Virus record (IMG/VR): IMGVR_UViG_3300024520_000071
Coordinates: 1-63,106 of that record
Direction: 5' to 3' (one strand)
Source: a virus
DNA: 63,106 nt
Part shown: one piece after another, positions 41,301 through 47,994 of the stretch
How positions within the stretch are numbered: position 1 is the stretch's first letter
How the letters are laid out: every line of letters starts with the position of its first letter
Notes under the pieces: model-generated
Told to the model about the DNA's origin: nothing
The model's input: only the letters and a program-made list of their open reading frames with translations
Database searches by the model: none
Translations under genes and position numbers: made by a program

Positions 41301-43884
41301 CCGCAAAGAGATGCATGATGAGTTGGTGCTGATCTATGCGGCCCTCGACGGCAAGTATGATCCAAAGACAAAGAAGGGATCTGGGCCATTAGGTTTGTAC
41401 CACGACACCCTGAATCATCTGGAAGAAAACTTTGAGGCAATGGAGAAGGCTCTGCATGATCGTGTCGATCGAATTCTCGATGCCATGGGAGTTGATCGCG
41501 AAAGTGACATGGAGAAAAGCCGGAAAGAATTGCATGACGAGATCCGCCTGAGATTCGACGAGGCCCGCGGCATAGGTATCTACTTTCCGTTATCTCGATT
41601 CGGTGATTACATCCTCATCGGAGAGCGGTTAGATGAATTCGGCGACCTGGATCGACGGGTCTCTGCTTACGACAGTGCGACCCGTGCGAATGCAGAGGAA
41701 AAGAAATGGATGGAAGAGGAAGGGTATGCCGTCGTCCAGAAGCACAAGAAGGAATACGATCCTGTAAATGACGGCGTCAGCACGGGATTCGTCCAGAATC
41801 TTTTCGACGCGCTTGATAAGCACGGGATTGAGGATGAGTCATTGCTCGACGAAATCAATCAGATGGCGATTCGGTCGTTGCCGGATCTGAGTACGCGCAA
41901 GCACTTCGGGCATCGCAAATTCATCTCCGGGTACACCCAGGACTTTGTCAGGGCCTTTTCTCACAGTTCTTTCCATGCTGCACATCACATCGCGCGCATT
42001 GAGTATGCGGACATTATCCGTGGCGAAATAAAAGAGATGCAGAAGGATACAGACGAGGTGGAAGACTATACCAAGAACACTGGCCAGACCGGCGAGGCCC
42101 GCACGAAGTCTGCGAAGATGCAGCAGGTCGTGAATGAGCTCCTGCTACGGCAGAAAGCGGCAATGAATCCACAAGGGCACCCGGCTGTCAACTTTCTGGG
42201 GTCAATGGGGTTCGCGTGGATGATCGGCCCGGGGATTGCCGGCACACTGATCAACGCCAGTCAGGTTGGCATGTTCACGATGCCGTGGCTCGGGAGCAAG
42301 TACGGATTCTGGTCCGCAAATAAGGAGCTTCTGGACGCATACAAGTTGTTGCATGGCGAGCGCAAGACTCATTTGACCGATGACGGCGAAATTGAGCCGA
42401 ATAAGCGCCAACTGGACAACTGGTTCGATCTCGAGCAGAGCGAGAAGCTGGTCAAGCATCAGAAAGAGATGCAGAAGAAGCATAAGGAATACAATTTCTC
42501 CGAGTGTTTACAGGAGCTCAAGAATGACGGCACCATCTCCGTCACCCAGACTCATGATCTGAGCGGGCTGGCCAATCTGGATTTCTCTGTCCAGTTCAAT
42601 AGCGCCGCCGCCCGGAAGTTGTTCCAGGCTATGCGTATGGTCGCGTACCCGTTTCATACCGCCGAGGTCATCAATAGGCAGGTCACAGCCAAGGCAGCAT
42701 ACGATCTGGCGATCAAGGGCGTCAAAGGCGTCAAGGGCCGCAAGGGGCATCCGGCGATGAGTCACAAGAAGGCCGTGGCGTTTGCCAGGACCGCGATTAA
42801 CAGCACTCACTTCAACTATCGCTCGACCAACCGCGCCCGGTACATGCAGGGCAACGTCGGCCGGATCGTGTTCATGTTCCGCCAGTACGCGCTGAACGTC
42901 ATGTTCCTGCAAGGTCGCGCGATCCGGAACATCTTCGTCGGGTTCAGGAAGAACAAGAAAGGTGTCGTCGACAAGAATTCTGAGGAATATCAGGCGGCTG
43001 TGGAAGCTACGAAGATGCTCAGTGCCATCTACGGGCTCCATTTCGCCGTTGCCGGTGCGGTGGGGCTCCCGATCTGGGGCGCGTCCGAAATGATGATCAA
43101 CGCCATCATGAACGGTTTCGGCGACGACGACGATCCGTACGACTTCAAGACGAACTTCCGCAACTTCATGGCCGATACCCTCGGGACCACGGCCGGCGAG
43201 TTCATTTCCCATGGCGCGATCCGGGGCCTTGGCGCCGACGTGTCCGCCAGGATGTCGATCGATGTGATGGATATGATGCTGCCGCGTACGCCCGACACCC
43301 AGAGCCAGGGTCGTCGCAAGTTCCAGGAGATGTTTACAGCTGTTGGTGGGCCCGTCGTCAGCATCGCCAGCAACCTTTATGCGGGCATGAGTCAGTGGAG
43401 TCAGGGAGACATCTATCGTGGCACCGAAACAATGATGCCGCGGTTTATACGTGACTTTATGCGTGGGGGACGTTACTTTGTGGAAGGCGTGACCACGCAT
43501 GAAGGCGAAGAGCTCATGGACATCAGTGCATGGGAAGCTGGGTTGCAGGCACTGGGGTTCACGCCCGGCGACGTCGCTGAGATGTATCAGGGGCGTCGAT
43601 CGATCAAGAAGAAGGAAACACTTTTGAACCGGAGGCGCCGGGAGCTCTTGAACAAGTACGACAAGGCCCGTCGAGCCGGAGCACGGAAGCGTCTCAGGAG
43701 TTTGAGGTCTGAGATCCGCAAGTTCAATGCGATCAATCCCGAGTTCGAGATCCGCAAGGAACACCTGCAAGCCTCGAAGAAATCCAAACAACGTGCCCGC
43801 CGACAGACGAAGAGGGGCACTTACCTACAAACAGAACGTAAAGACCTGAGAAGGGTCGGACGTTTCGCAAACATAGGAAACTGA
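32305..43884 (+). CDS. Giant polyvalent internal virion protein with zincin motif (3,859 aa)
   Basis: The largest gene, starting directly after the upstream TAA. Parts seen in order: Ala/Gly-rich N-terminus (to about 420), Pro/Ala linker (452-495), long charged and EQEQ/Lys-Pro linkers (about 890-1000), helical domains, a zincin-type HEQVGH (1925-1930), a conserved module with VLFIEEYQSDW (2447-2457) and MGMRRMIRHAAENGYDKIAW (2577-2596), and a C-terminal half with YFPLSRFGDY and an INSTHFNYRSTNRARYMQG/MFRQYALNVMF block (3493-3535) as in LPD38-type proteins. RF-S/A-x motifs at 1483, 1750, 2056, 2809 and 2823 mark domain junctions. Such polyvalent proteins are injected with phage DNA and protect it or act early. 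No RNA polymerase motifs were seen. Confidence 0.8.
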   Translation: MPAPRPKVVLNAYGQSTRGIPGGVAGTTQGYQPRVSIPNYQAPDRPGAFGEGVGVGMQGLKEMGGAAIAVGGKQLGSPGMMRYGIGIMDRASAAQQDVLTRAQTYEDIDGFGTFVEWMQFNMGRAAPSVAEVAVSSMIGAAMGGGVGAIPGAFGSGAARKALLKMAKGEILDRAEMRLAQQAINAAGRAQIKKAMVSGGDDLTAITAAVGTGPTEAMQLLKATAIGQGVRGGAHGGGMAAGYELGVGEIGSSLYQATGEIHAGPALVGGIPHAYLEYLPYATLAKSIGKTVRRQAQKDINTIVAERAAAGATPWNPNTAMAKAAAAGVAKSTLIEPITEELQTEVELLVRAGVDPTFDFGGDEAFSQRMHAFIDSIPGGLFFGAPGGVAGGVRGRKEAQGMNVELQKWIDKYGTALDDDLDNPAGGGTGGTPAGTKNILDPTDSAGLPVTPNPAPPNPAPPTPPAAPAPQGPAAAPQEPAPMPQGPIVPPPPDPPAAMDPFYAMFEAHEDAYVTINGKDSAILIAAELEEIRFNSPEEVKAYAIDLSRQQLFQNIQAKIDAGMNLSASDPSVDDFKAMQDALEGAGLPRSAKIDEEIESLNAHIAAEAVPGYVEPTTPGAPAGVASEPSVGTAGDPVSTSQSPQATSGTLSEVEKPKTPTQTEVQDASEEPADQNLDDNRGRDRTPKGGNRVESPKDKLRGRTGRRRKRQVGKTAVGSGLQVDGKSVDPAAKGDPVQPSLSEMPPDLPAAKATVPDQFTTELGSTYEIHANNTTTRNKAKRKGHPNDSGLKDRSDQTYYVKSDDAWRLALPEGNFRIVDHGDDTISLATPDKNTAKWGIAKSNKNIPVSKEPSEGTHPVEVWFKTKTEGSTAYRKAHIGNKITKVQSSKMTEQELFAEQEQEQEQEAKEVAPEAKEDPPAKKPAEKKKQPLATKSPVTPKKKPAKKDNSKPTWIKPREGKPASDAAKQRALSLGIRAKKQPGEKGRWEWLNLKISRFTEVFVKFLNAVVGIDFVRVRSDIDISHAQLERDRNSLYLEGKDFDTALRTGEATKSQADDLLYSIGEFSIHVNERMKRIDVQHHMSTSSVDKEKLSKAHKELSELASALDAYSEDLIDYAEVNLTDKPRKQPKAPVEKKVPFKPKENYAGPPRVSFLVTWMTENKIQLKPRETTSWNKVKTKGVALDNSTLFGEDREDEIQRALDLIKEVDAFVESLNKKKSHPDFSVKLSTFSAELVDYYSDSPKKAKVAPEPTIRPLVEPSKKMATHIANFQADVEADMRASLEKGRTVKVPPALSVKYDPFRQVEARVDPDTQGIELFTTSKKHPDDKSPGLVPGKAGEKRGPDFDDIDGLIRGLTEADQRSPAEIAADSAEIIEASKAARKHTIYRKLKQAFTAVPKYEKKKDSSERIGIARANDAARHFDDKYKKDDRRKNYRIIGEKGSDQVFLINKFDDVIQEFDSIDAFIKKWEEKDKEEKAKDSGTRFSMHRDPDLSDERAPSRAENPDYSPYSGNKQSGIERLNRLSKDDREALYSRIKTHLTDFFESWDGVYDIVRYLRERSVDPTVDTGQAYYKKDYVRTDGTIGIGTDNLPSAGRAPYGWGKVQAFEKYFEDHYHDDRPNDALDTDAQIEKAMDVMVEYVAVRILHREGILSSKESGNQLAMATYSLFEKALKDNVTGIRPDLRMLIFFNGDLDYQGEKFKSYSAEQMAKKLAERRSNAEALYKDLRTEYESMMKVLGESADPDSYIGTRFSQHRDAKLAEADELDSLDETIDDELYSLPVEMMKRIFELKDAITQAYADGTHETKEVEDQDAELDHLYNEAEAILDAAHEDMGAIETDNDRYKAPEIPEGASSVASLEAALSKVLAAKGWTETTRPHIVQSVVELPFDAPANIPGVYHNGEVWLIADNIATGREQHAFLEALFHEQVGHVGVRRILGDRLNDTLDRVWESYSDSEAMLKNIDVYFPDGDFDSNNPEHTRLAAEEFIALRAQQVLLDGTTMPGFIKQIVAAVRQFLADHGFTVKMSDQDVLALIVAADKSLQGRRKFSDQVQRGLRFAMDNEPLWFSQMRRQIEDHLPDSATNANNAKRIKRWIGSGLITSEEVEWSGILDELQRRGQDKMSKEEVLQYLADNEVVVTENVLGSVPPKEWREAGAAYAEANLRRDNAERVLRARKIEHVKADIDYLDELNDLPNRKNSIANYKKALDKAEKLMEEAKLEAEKTTKEANRLSKEFSKVQQANPATGWEARHDRWTQRGGVGYQELLLFYTPKGKPGEVEKAPKEYKDALFYYDALVDDVRDLTSWDQHDLDLLNKWDHDETVLSEMEKDHVRDMLEQSQMDMVTRSRMVFLGQGIYRAAKGNRFFIGTSHRKYRNIEDRFFVYQEEQQALEGDHDAALFQTNSFEEALSVATGSTQGNVFSSDHFPDTNNFFAHVRFKTRFDADGNKVLFIEEYQSDWNTRARKIRQDRIAQLINQNYTKAQAESLIPETFGYGDTPGMIWTRVSGDEMTSESTRGDGRKWRWTIVRKADNHFDLINPANIPEKFSSLADAKRHAEAINSEMVESVPDLPFKQSALKMGMRRMIRHAAENGYDKIAWTPAEMQLRLYDTGFNGRVEWTVNRKNIDIVLSNPKTDRSTDLIISHKGEVVSGDQLNLNINRQKDISDFLPPGIVDEILGSPSGHRQMIDDVSIGDQKAPLIYDKNMVRDTARYVKQWGATVEKSPIIFNKTNARVRMLNGTPTVLDNQPPTEDNTDSDDRVEFPTIAAAEAEVERRNRQHAMERSESLGQDVHSVTITPEMRQAARRAAPMFSRPAKNPTTDEQTRFSMHNAMDEAIAPELEDSGHKQGKTDKLRGARPWFLGGFSLDQILEVWDDLFDKGLAHHGVTYGKFDASKVERQTRGVDVGQRLWDYHDSHTDTETGQYGSSMTRLFLDGTFFKLTPHGPFEEGLNMEETKSMLRQANLEYDAMEKMSSSKEKEEELALAKKAIQVMERDIREEDTRKEMHDELVLIYAALDGKYDPKTKKGSGPLGLYHDTLNHLEENFEAMEKALHDRVDRILDAMGVDRESDMEKSRKELHDEIRLRFDEARGIGIYFPLSRFGDYILIGERLDEFGDLDRRVSAYDSATRANAEEKKWMEEEGYAVVQKHKKEYDPVNDGVSTGFVQNLFDALDKHGIEDESLLDEINQMAIRSLPDLSTRKHFGHRKFISGYTQDFVRAFSHSSFHAAHHIARIEYADIIRGEIKEMQKDTDEVEDYTKNTGQTGEARTKSAKMQQVVNELLLRQKAAMNPQGHPAVNFLGSMGFAWMIGPGIAGTLINASQVGMFTMPWLGSKYGFWSANKELLDAYKLLHGERKTHLTDDGEIEPNKRQLDNWFDLEQSEKLVKHQKEMQKKHKEYNFSECLQELKNDGTISVTQTHDLSGLANLDFSVQFNSAAARKLFQAMRMVAYPFHTAEVINRQVTAKAAYDLAIKGVKGVKGRKGHPAMSHKKAVAFARTAINSTHFNYRSTNRARYMQGNVGRIVFMFRQYALNVMFLQGRAIRNIFVGFRKNKKGVVDKNSEEYQAAVEATKMLSAIYGLHFAVAGAVGLPIWGASEMMINAIMNGFGDDDDPYDFKTNFRNFMADTLGTTAGEFISHGAIRGLGADVSARMSIDVMDMMLPRTPDTQSQGRRKFQEMFTAVGGPVVSIASNLYAGMSQWSQGDIYRGTETMMPRFIRDFMRGGRYFVEGVTTHEGEELMDISAWEAGLQALGFTPGDVAEMYQGRRSIKKKETLLNRRRRELLNKYDKARRAGARKRLRSLRSEIRKFNAINPEFEIRKEHLQASKKSKQRARRQTKRGTYLQTERKDLRRVGRFANIGN

Positions 43885-43886
43885 CA

Positions 43887-44177
43887 ATGGCAGTCGAAAC
43901 TGGAACAACTGTAATCACTCCGTTTACGGGGTCAACGGCGTTCACGTCGCGCGGTACGATTCCCAAGGGCACGAATTCCTGGGGCCTTCACAGCGCGGCA
44001 CCCGGCGGCGTCTGGTACTGGTTGGTGACGACCGGCCCGGCGCCAACCGCCGTAACCGAAATGGTCCCGATGGCCGCGACCGATCTCCACTACGTCCGTG
44101 ACGGGGACACGATCCCGATCGGCGAAGTCTACCTCCACGATGCCGGCGCTGGCGCGTGGGTCATCGAAAAACAGTAA
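43887..44177 (+). CDS. Small structural protein (96 aa)
   Basis: Preceded by AGGAAACTGACA. Beta-rich and Gly/Thr-rich (TTVITPFTGSTAFTSRGTIP) with a Trp-containing centre (GGVWYWLVTTG), resembling small virion or fibre-attachment proteins. No family recognised. Confidence 0.5.
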   Translation: MAVETGTTVITPFTGSTAFTSRGTIPKGTNSWGLHSAAPGGVWYWLVTTGPAPTAVTEMVPMAATDLHYVRDGDTIPIGEVYLHDAGAGAWVIEKQ

Positions 44178-44187
44178 GGAGACGATT

Positions 44188-44601
44188 ATGCCTACGACAA
44201 TAGGGAGTGCAGGTGGTGGTGGTGGCGGTGGTGGGGCAGCGACAGGCGGCGCAGGCTCGCTCGCGGTCCTAACCGGCGCTGACCTCACAAGCGGCACGGA
44301 CGAGAACATCGGCGATGTCGTTGGCACAGGCAAGGTGTGGATCTGCACCGGTTTCATGGCGCGGATCGTGTCACGGACGGGCGGTACGGCACTCTCGAGT
44401 CTCGGCTTGAAGGGTGACGCTGTGACGATCATGGATAGTTACGCTGACCTCGACCTCGACACAGTAGGCGAAGTCGTGCAGTTCAAGAAGTCGATAGTGA
44501 TCGCGGCGGGCGTACAAGTGAAGCTACTCAAAGGTGTTGCCTCTGATGCGTCACCACACACGGCAAACATTACACTCATGGGGTATGAAGAAGATGCGTA
44601 A
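44188..44601 (+). CDS. Small structural protein with poly-Gly stretch (137 aa)
   Basis: The start at 44188 has AAGGAGACGATT upstream. Residues 7-20 include eight Gly in a row, then a beta-rich domain (IVSRTGGTALSSLGLKG, VVQFKKSIVIAAGVQVKLL). The poly-Gly part may be a flexible hinge in a fibre complex. It overlaps the next gene by 17 bases. Confidence 0.55.
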   Translation: MPTTIGSAGGGGGGGGAATGGAGSLAVLTGADLTSGTDENIGDVVGTGKVWICTGFMARIVSRTGGTALSSLGLKGDAVTIMDSYADLDLDTVGEVVQFKKSIVIAAGVQVKLLKGVASDASPHTANITLMGYEEDA

Positions 44602-46825
44602 ACTACTGATCTTAATTCTGGTGGCGGCAGGCGCGTGGGCAAATGAACCGTTCCATGACGACATTGCGACCAATGACGTCACGGCGATCGGCACTGAACT
44701 GACGTTCAATGAAGCTGGTGCGGCTGTTGACCTGCGCATTGAAACTGACGACGAAGGCAACCTTGTGTTCATCGACGGCAGCGAGGATGACTTCCTGCTG
44801 GGCGGGACTACGGCAGCGGCGGCGGCAGTCTCAATCTCGTTTAACACAACCGCACTCGATAATATCGTATTCAACGAGCAAGCGGCAGACGCGGATTTTC
44901 GTGTCGAAACCACTGGTGAAGCGGCGGCGTTCTGGGTTGATGGCTCGACTGATCGAGTCGGCATCGGCGGCGTTGTGAGCGCAGGCAATATTATTTTCTA
45001 TGCTGCCACCGGCCAGGGCACATTTGGGGGTCCAGTATCAGTCAACACGCTCGGCACTGCGTCAGGAGACTTCCGCGCCGCGGGGGACACTGAATCGTCG
45101 GCACTCTGGGTGGATGCAAGCGCAGATCAAGTGGGCATCGGCGGCACTGTTGGCTCTGGCGACATTGAGTTCTTCCCCGCCACGGGCGCTGCGGTGTTTA
45201 ACGAAAAGGGCAATGACGCCGACTTTCGTGTCGAAGGCGATACAGATGCAAACTTGTTCTATGTGGACGCGGGGAACGAAGAAGTATTGATCGGCGGAAG
45301 CACTTCGGCGGGTGCGGGCATAGCGTTTGGCAATGAAGGCGGCGCGATATTCAATGTCCAGGGCAACTCGACCTTCTTTCAGATAAAGGGGGGCTCAAAC
45401 GATAACACGCTTTATGTAACCGGAAGTTCTAACGCGGTTTCTTTCGGAACAGCCACGCCCTTCTCAGGCGGTTCAACGATTGCTGCCACCGGAAGGGCCG
45501 AATTTAACGGTGCGGCAAGCGCACAAGCCGACGCCTTCGTTGTAGATGGTAGTGTAACCGAAGCCATCCGCGTGGACAGCGTGGCCGAAGCGTTTATCGT
45601 GAATGAGGCCAGCGGCGACATTGACTTCCGCGTCGAGTCGGATAACTCTGCCGGTATGCTGGTTGTTGATTCCGCACTTGACGGGGTGTACATCGGAGAC
45701 GTTGCTGCGGGTGCGCCGGACTTCACATTCCTCGCCACAGGTTCGGCTTCGTTCAATCAACAGACCAATGATGCCGACTTCACAGTGTCATCGGATACCG
45801 TTGCCAGTATGCTGGTTGTTGATGCTGGCGCTGACACGGTGTACATCGGCGGCGCAGGAGCGTCGGCAGAAATTACATTTAATTATCTTGGCGCTGCGGT
45901 ATTCAACGATCAGGGCGATGTCAATGGAGACTTCCGCGTTGAAGCCGACACCGAAACACAGGCTTTCCGCGTCGATGCGGGTGGTCATGGCGCGGTCATC
46001 ATAGGCGACGGTTCAGCGCTCGGCGATGTGACAGGATACCTGCATATACCGTCGTGGGCAGGGGCACCGACAACGGCACCAACAAACAAAAGTGGCACTA
46101 TCGCAATAGGCGTCGATCGCACGAACCGACACTTGTACATGGAGACGGATAACGGGTGGCGGAGCATACAGCGCACTAAGCCGCACTACTGGGGTAGGAT
46201 CGGGCCGAATACGTCCGCGCTATCAATGACGGGTGATGGGTTATTGCTTGCGAGTATTGCGACGGACGCATCCGCCAGCTACACGCACACTGCTGCTGGC
46301 ATGGGGTTTGCGCAGCTTACCGCAGCGAGTTCTGGCAGCGATGCAGGGATGTACACCCCTGCCGTAAATGCCATACAGGTAGGATCTCTTCCTCATCTTG
46401 TCACATTGATGGACATTGGCGACGTTGCTGATGTTCGGTGGTTCATTGGACTATGTGATGCAGGCAGTGTTAGTGTGGCTGTTGGAGCCGATGACCCTGC
46501 CACATATCAGTGCGCCTTTCAATTCTCGACCCCAAGAGCAGACACTAATTGGCAAATAGCCCTTGATGATAATGGCACGCAGACGTTGACCGACACTGGC
46601 TACGCTGCCGCAACAGGGGTTCATACATTTGAAATCGACTTCATTACCTCGACCTCGGCGATATTTCGCATTTACGATAGTAGTGGGGTGGAGCAATATG
46701 AGGCGACTATATCATCCGGTCTTCCTTCTACTGGCAATTCCATGAAGTACACGGGTGGCGTGGAGTCGCAAGCCGCCGCCGCTAAAACCTCAACAACCTA
46801 TTGCGTGGAGTTATACGGACCATGA
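44585..46825 (+). CDS. Large repeat protein with signal peptide, tail-fibre-like (746 aa)
   Basis: Starts MKKMRKLLILILVAAGAWA, a convincing Sec signal with a likely cut after AWA. The mature part has about eight repeats of a 45-75 residue unit with FNE-x-DFRVE, an acidic turn, xVDAxxDxVxIGG (for example FNEKGNDADFRVEGDTD and LFYVDAGNEEVLIGG), followed by a distinct C-terminal domain (about residue 520 on). Such units are common in phage fibres and surface proteins. The signal peptide is odd for a virion component. The starts at 44585 and 44594 are both possible. Confidence 0.65.
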   Translation: MKKMRKLLILILVAAGAWANEPFHDDIATNDVTAIGTELTFNEAGAAVDLRIETDDEGNLVFIDGSEDDFLLGGTTAAAAAVSISFNTTALDNIVFNEQAADADFRVETTGEAAAFWVDGSTDRVGIGGVVSAGNIIFYAATGQGTFGGPVSVNTLGTASGDFRAAGDTESSALWVDASADQVGIGGTVGSGDIEFFPATGAAVFNEKGNDADFRVEGDTDANLFYVDAGNEEVLIGGSTSAGAGIAFGNEGGAIFNVQGNSTFFQIKGGSNDNTLYVTGSSNAVSFGTATPFSGGSTIAATGRAEFNGAASAQADAFVVDGSVTEAIRVDSVAEAFIVNEASGDIDFRVESDNSAGMLVVDSALDGVYIGDVAAGAPDFTFLATGSASFNQQTNDADFTVSSDTVASMLVVDAGADTVYIGGAGASAEITFNYLGAAVFNDQGDVNGDFRVEADTETQAFRVDAGGHGAVIIGDGSALGDVTGYLHIPSWAGAPTTAPTNKSGTIAIGVDRTNRHLYMETDNGWRSIQRTKPHYWGRIGPNTSALSMTGDGLLLASIATDASASYTHTAAGMGFAQLTAASSGSDAGMYTPAVNAIQVGSLPHLVTLMDIGDVADVRWFIGLCDAGSVSVAVGADDPATYQCAFQFSTPRADTNWQIALDDNGTQTLTDTGYAAATGVHTFEIDFITSTSAIFRIYDSSGVEQYEATISSGLPSTGNSMKYTGGVESQAAAAKTSTTYCVELYGP

Positions 46826-47091
46826 AGAGACTCACACTTATAATCGCAACGCTGTTTACGTGCCTATCGTTGCAGGCAATGGAAGTGCAGTTCGACGGAC
46901 TCACAGATCTTGACACTGAGTACTCGCCGATCAAGGCTCAGTTTGTGAACCTCAACAAGTACTGCCAAAGCACTCGCTCATCCACGTCTGTAACGGTCGT
47001 GTGTTCGGCAGACCTTACAGCACAGGAAGAGGCAGACATCGTTGCTTGGGGCGAATCCCTCGGCTACACCATAACCGTCACACAGGAGTAG
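46822..47091 (+). CDS. Small exported protein with signal peptide (89 aa)
   Basis: ATGA overlap with the repeat protein. MKRLTLIIATLFTCLSLQA is a Sec signal, then a mature part of about 70 residues with two Cys (KYCQST, VVCSAD) that could form a disulfide, and a C-terminus like QEEADIVAWGESLGYTI. It is likely periplasmic or surface exposed. No family recognised. Confidence 0.65.
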   Translation: MKRLTLIIATLFTCLSLQAMEVQFDGLTDLDTEYSPIKAQFVNLNKYCQSTRSSTSVTVVCSADLTAQEEADIVAWGESLGYTITVTQE

Positions 47092-47093
47092 TC

Positions 47094-47324
47094 ATGCGTT
47101 ACTCATTCTTTCTGGTACTGGTCGTCGCAATCTCGATGCTGTGCGGGTGCAATAGCCTCGATGCTCTTAACGTGTCGCTGATCCACACGGAGCGCGGAAA
47201 ATTGACGATCATCCAAAGCGGCGAGATGCATGAGATCAAGCAACCCACGAACGCCACAGAAGCTGGCAAGAACTTATCGGACATGCTCAAGGGTGATCCG
47301 GAGATCGATGTCGGCGGGCTGTGA
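47094..47324 (+). CDS. Probable lipoprotein (76 aa)
   Basis: The start at 47094 has CAGGAGTAGTC upstream. MRYSFFLVLVVAISMLCGC is a hydrophobic signal with a Leu-Cys-Gly-Cys lipobox-like end, then a short polar mature part (NSLDALNVSLIHTERGK). It could be an outer-membrane lipoprotein such as an o-spanin or an exclusion factor. It is the last gene of unit C and is convergent with unit A. Confidence 0.6.
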   Translation: MRYSFFLVLVVAISMLCGCNSLDALNVSLIHTERGKLTIIQSGEMHEIKQPTNATEAGKNLSDMLKGDPEIDVGGL

Positions 47325-47344
47325 TGCCTGATCGGCAATATGGT

Positions 47345-47983
47345 TCAATTCAGGTCCATACACTTCTGACACAACCCCGGAGTAGCGATCGGCGCCTTGC
47401 AGTCCTGGCACTGGCAGTCTCGCTTTTTCTTTAGGGCCTCCGCAGACATATCGCCCATGTCCACCCTGTCGATGAATTCCATGGCCTCCTGGGTCTCTCC
47501 ACGGTCTGCTCGGCCAATGACGTCGTCGATGTTGTCCGCGGCCTCCTGGACCCTTACGTCGACTTCGCTGGTGACCATCTTTGTCTTCGGCCGGGCCCGG
47601 TGCAGCGTTACGACCATCGGGGGCGTGACCTCGTCAAACACGATGACCGCGGCGTGATCATCGATTATGGACCGGGCGACCAGTTCCTGCCTGACGCTAT
47701 AGTCGATCGGGATATCGATCGCTCCGAGCCATGCTTCTTCTGAGACCCAGGCGAATTCGACGCCGCCGTTGTGCTCTGCCGTGATGATTGCCGGCGCCGC
47801 GATGACCATGACGCCGTTGCCTTGCTCGAGAAAGGCTTTGTCTGCTTCCATCAAGAGCGCGGGTCTCTCAGCACCGAGCGTCCGCACTATGAGATCCTTC
47901 TGAACCTCCCCGTACTGTTCCGGGAATGAATTGCCGTTGGATGCGTCCTCGACGACCGTACTGCCTACTGTGAACTTGCCCAT
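47345..47983 (-). CDS. Hypothetical protein with C-terminal zinc ribbon, last gene of unit A (212 aa)
   Basis: The start at 47983 follows AAGGGAGGACACC. The first 150 residues are alpha/beta with strong strands (GNGVMVIAAPAIITAEH, AAVIVFDEVTPPMVVTLH), the C-terminus has CQCQDC and CQKC in 20 residues. It lies downstream of terL. No terminator hairpin is seen in the 20-base convergent gap. Function unknown. Confidence 0.6.
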   Translation of the reverse strand: MGKFTVGSTVVEDASNGNSFPEQYGEVQKDLIVRTLGAERPALLMEADKAFLEQGNGVMVIAAPAIITAEHNGGVEFAWVSEEAWLGAIDIPIDYSVRQELVARSIIDDHAAVIVFDEVTPPMVVTLHRARPKTKMVTSEVDVRVQEAADNIDDVIGRADRGETQEAMEFIDRVDMGDMSAEALKKKRDCQCQDCKAPIATPGLCQKCMDLN

Positions 47984-47994
47984 GGTGTCCTCCC

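Noticed and set aside
32305-43884. N4-like virion RNA polymerase
   Set aside because: The size would fit, but no T7-like polymerase motifs were seen; zincin and polyvalent-protein motifs were found instead.
47325-47344. Bidirectional terminator between units C and A
   Set aside because: The 20-base convergent gap has no stem with a T-tract on either strand.
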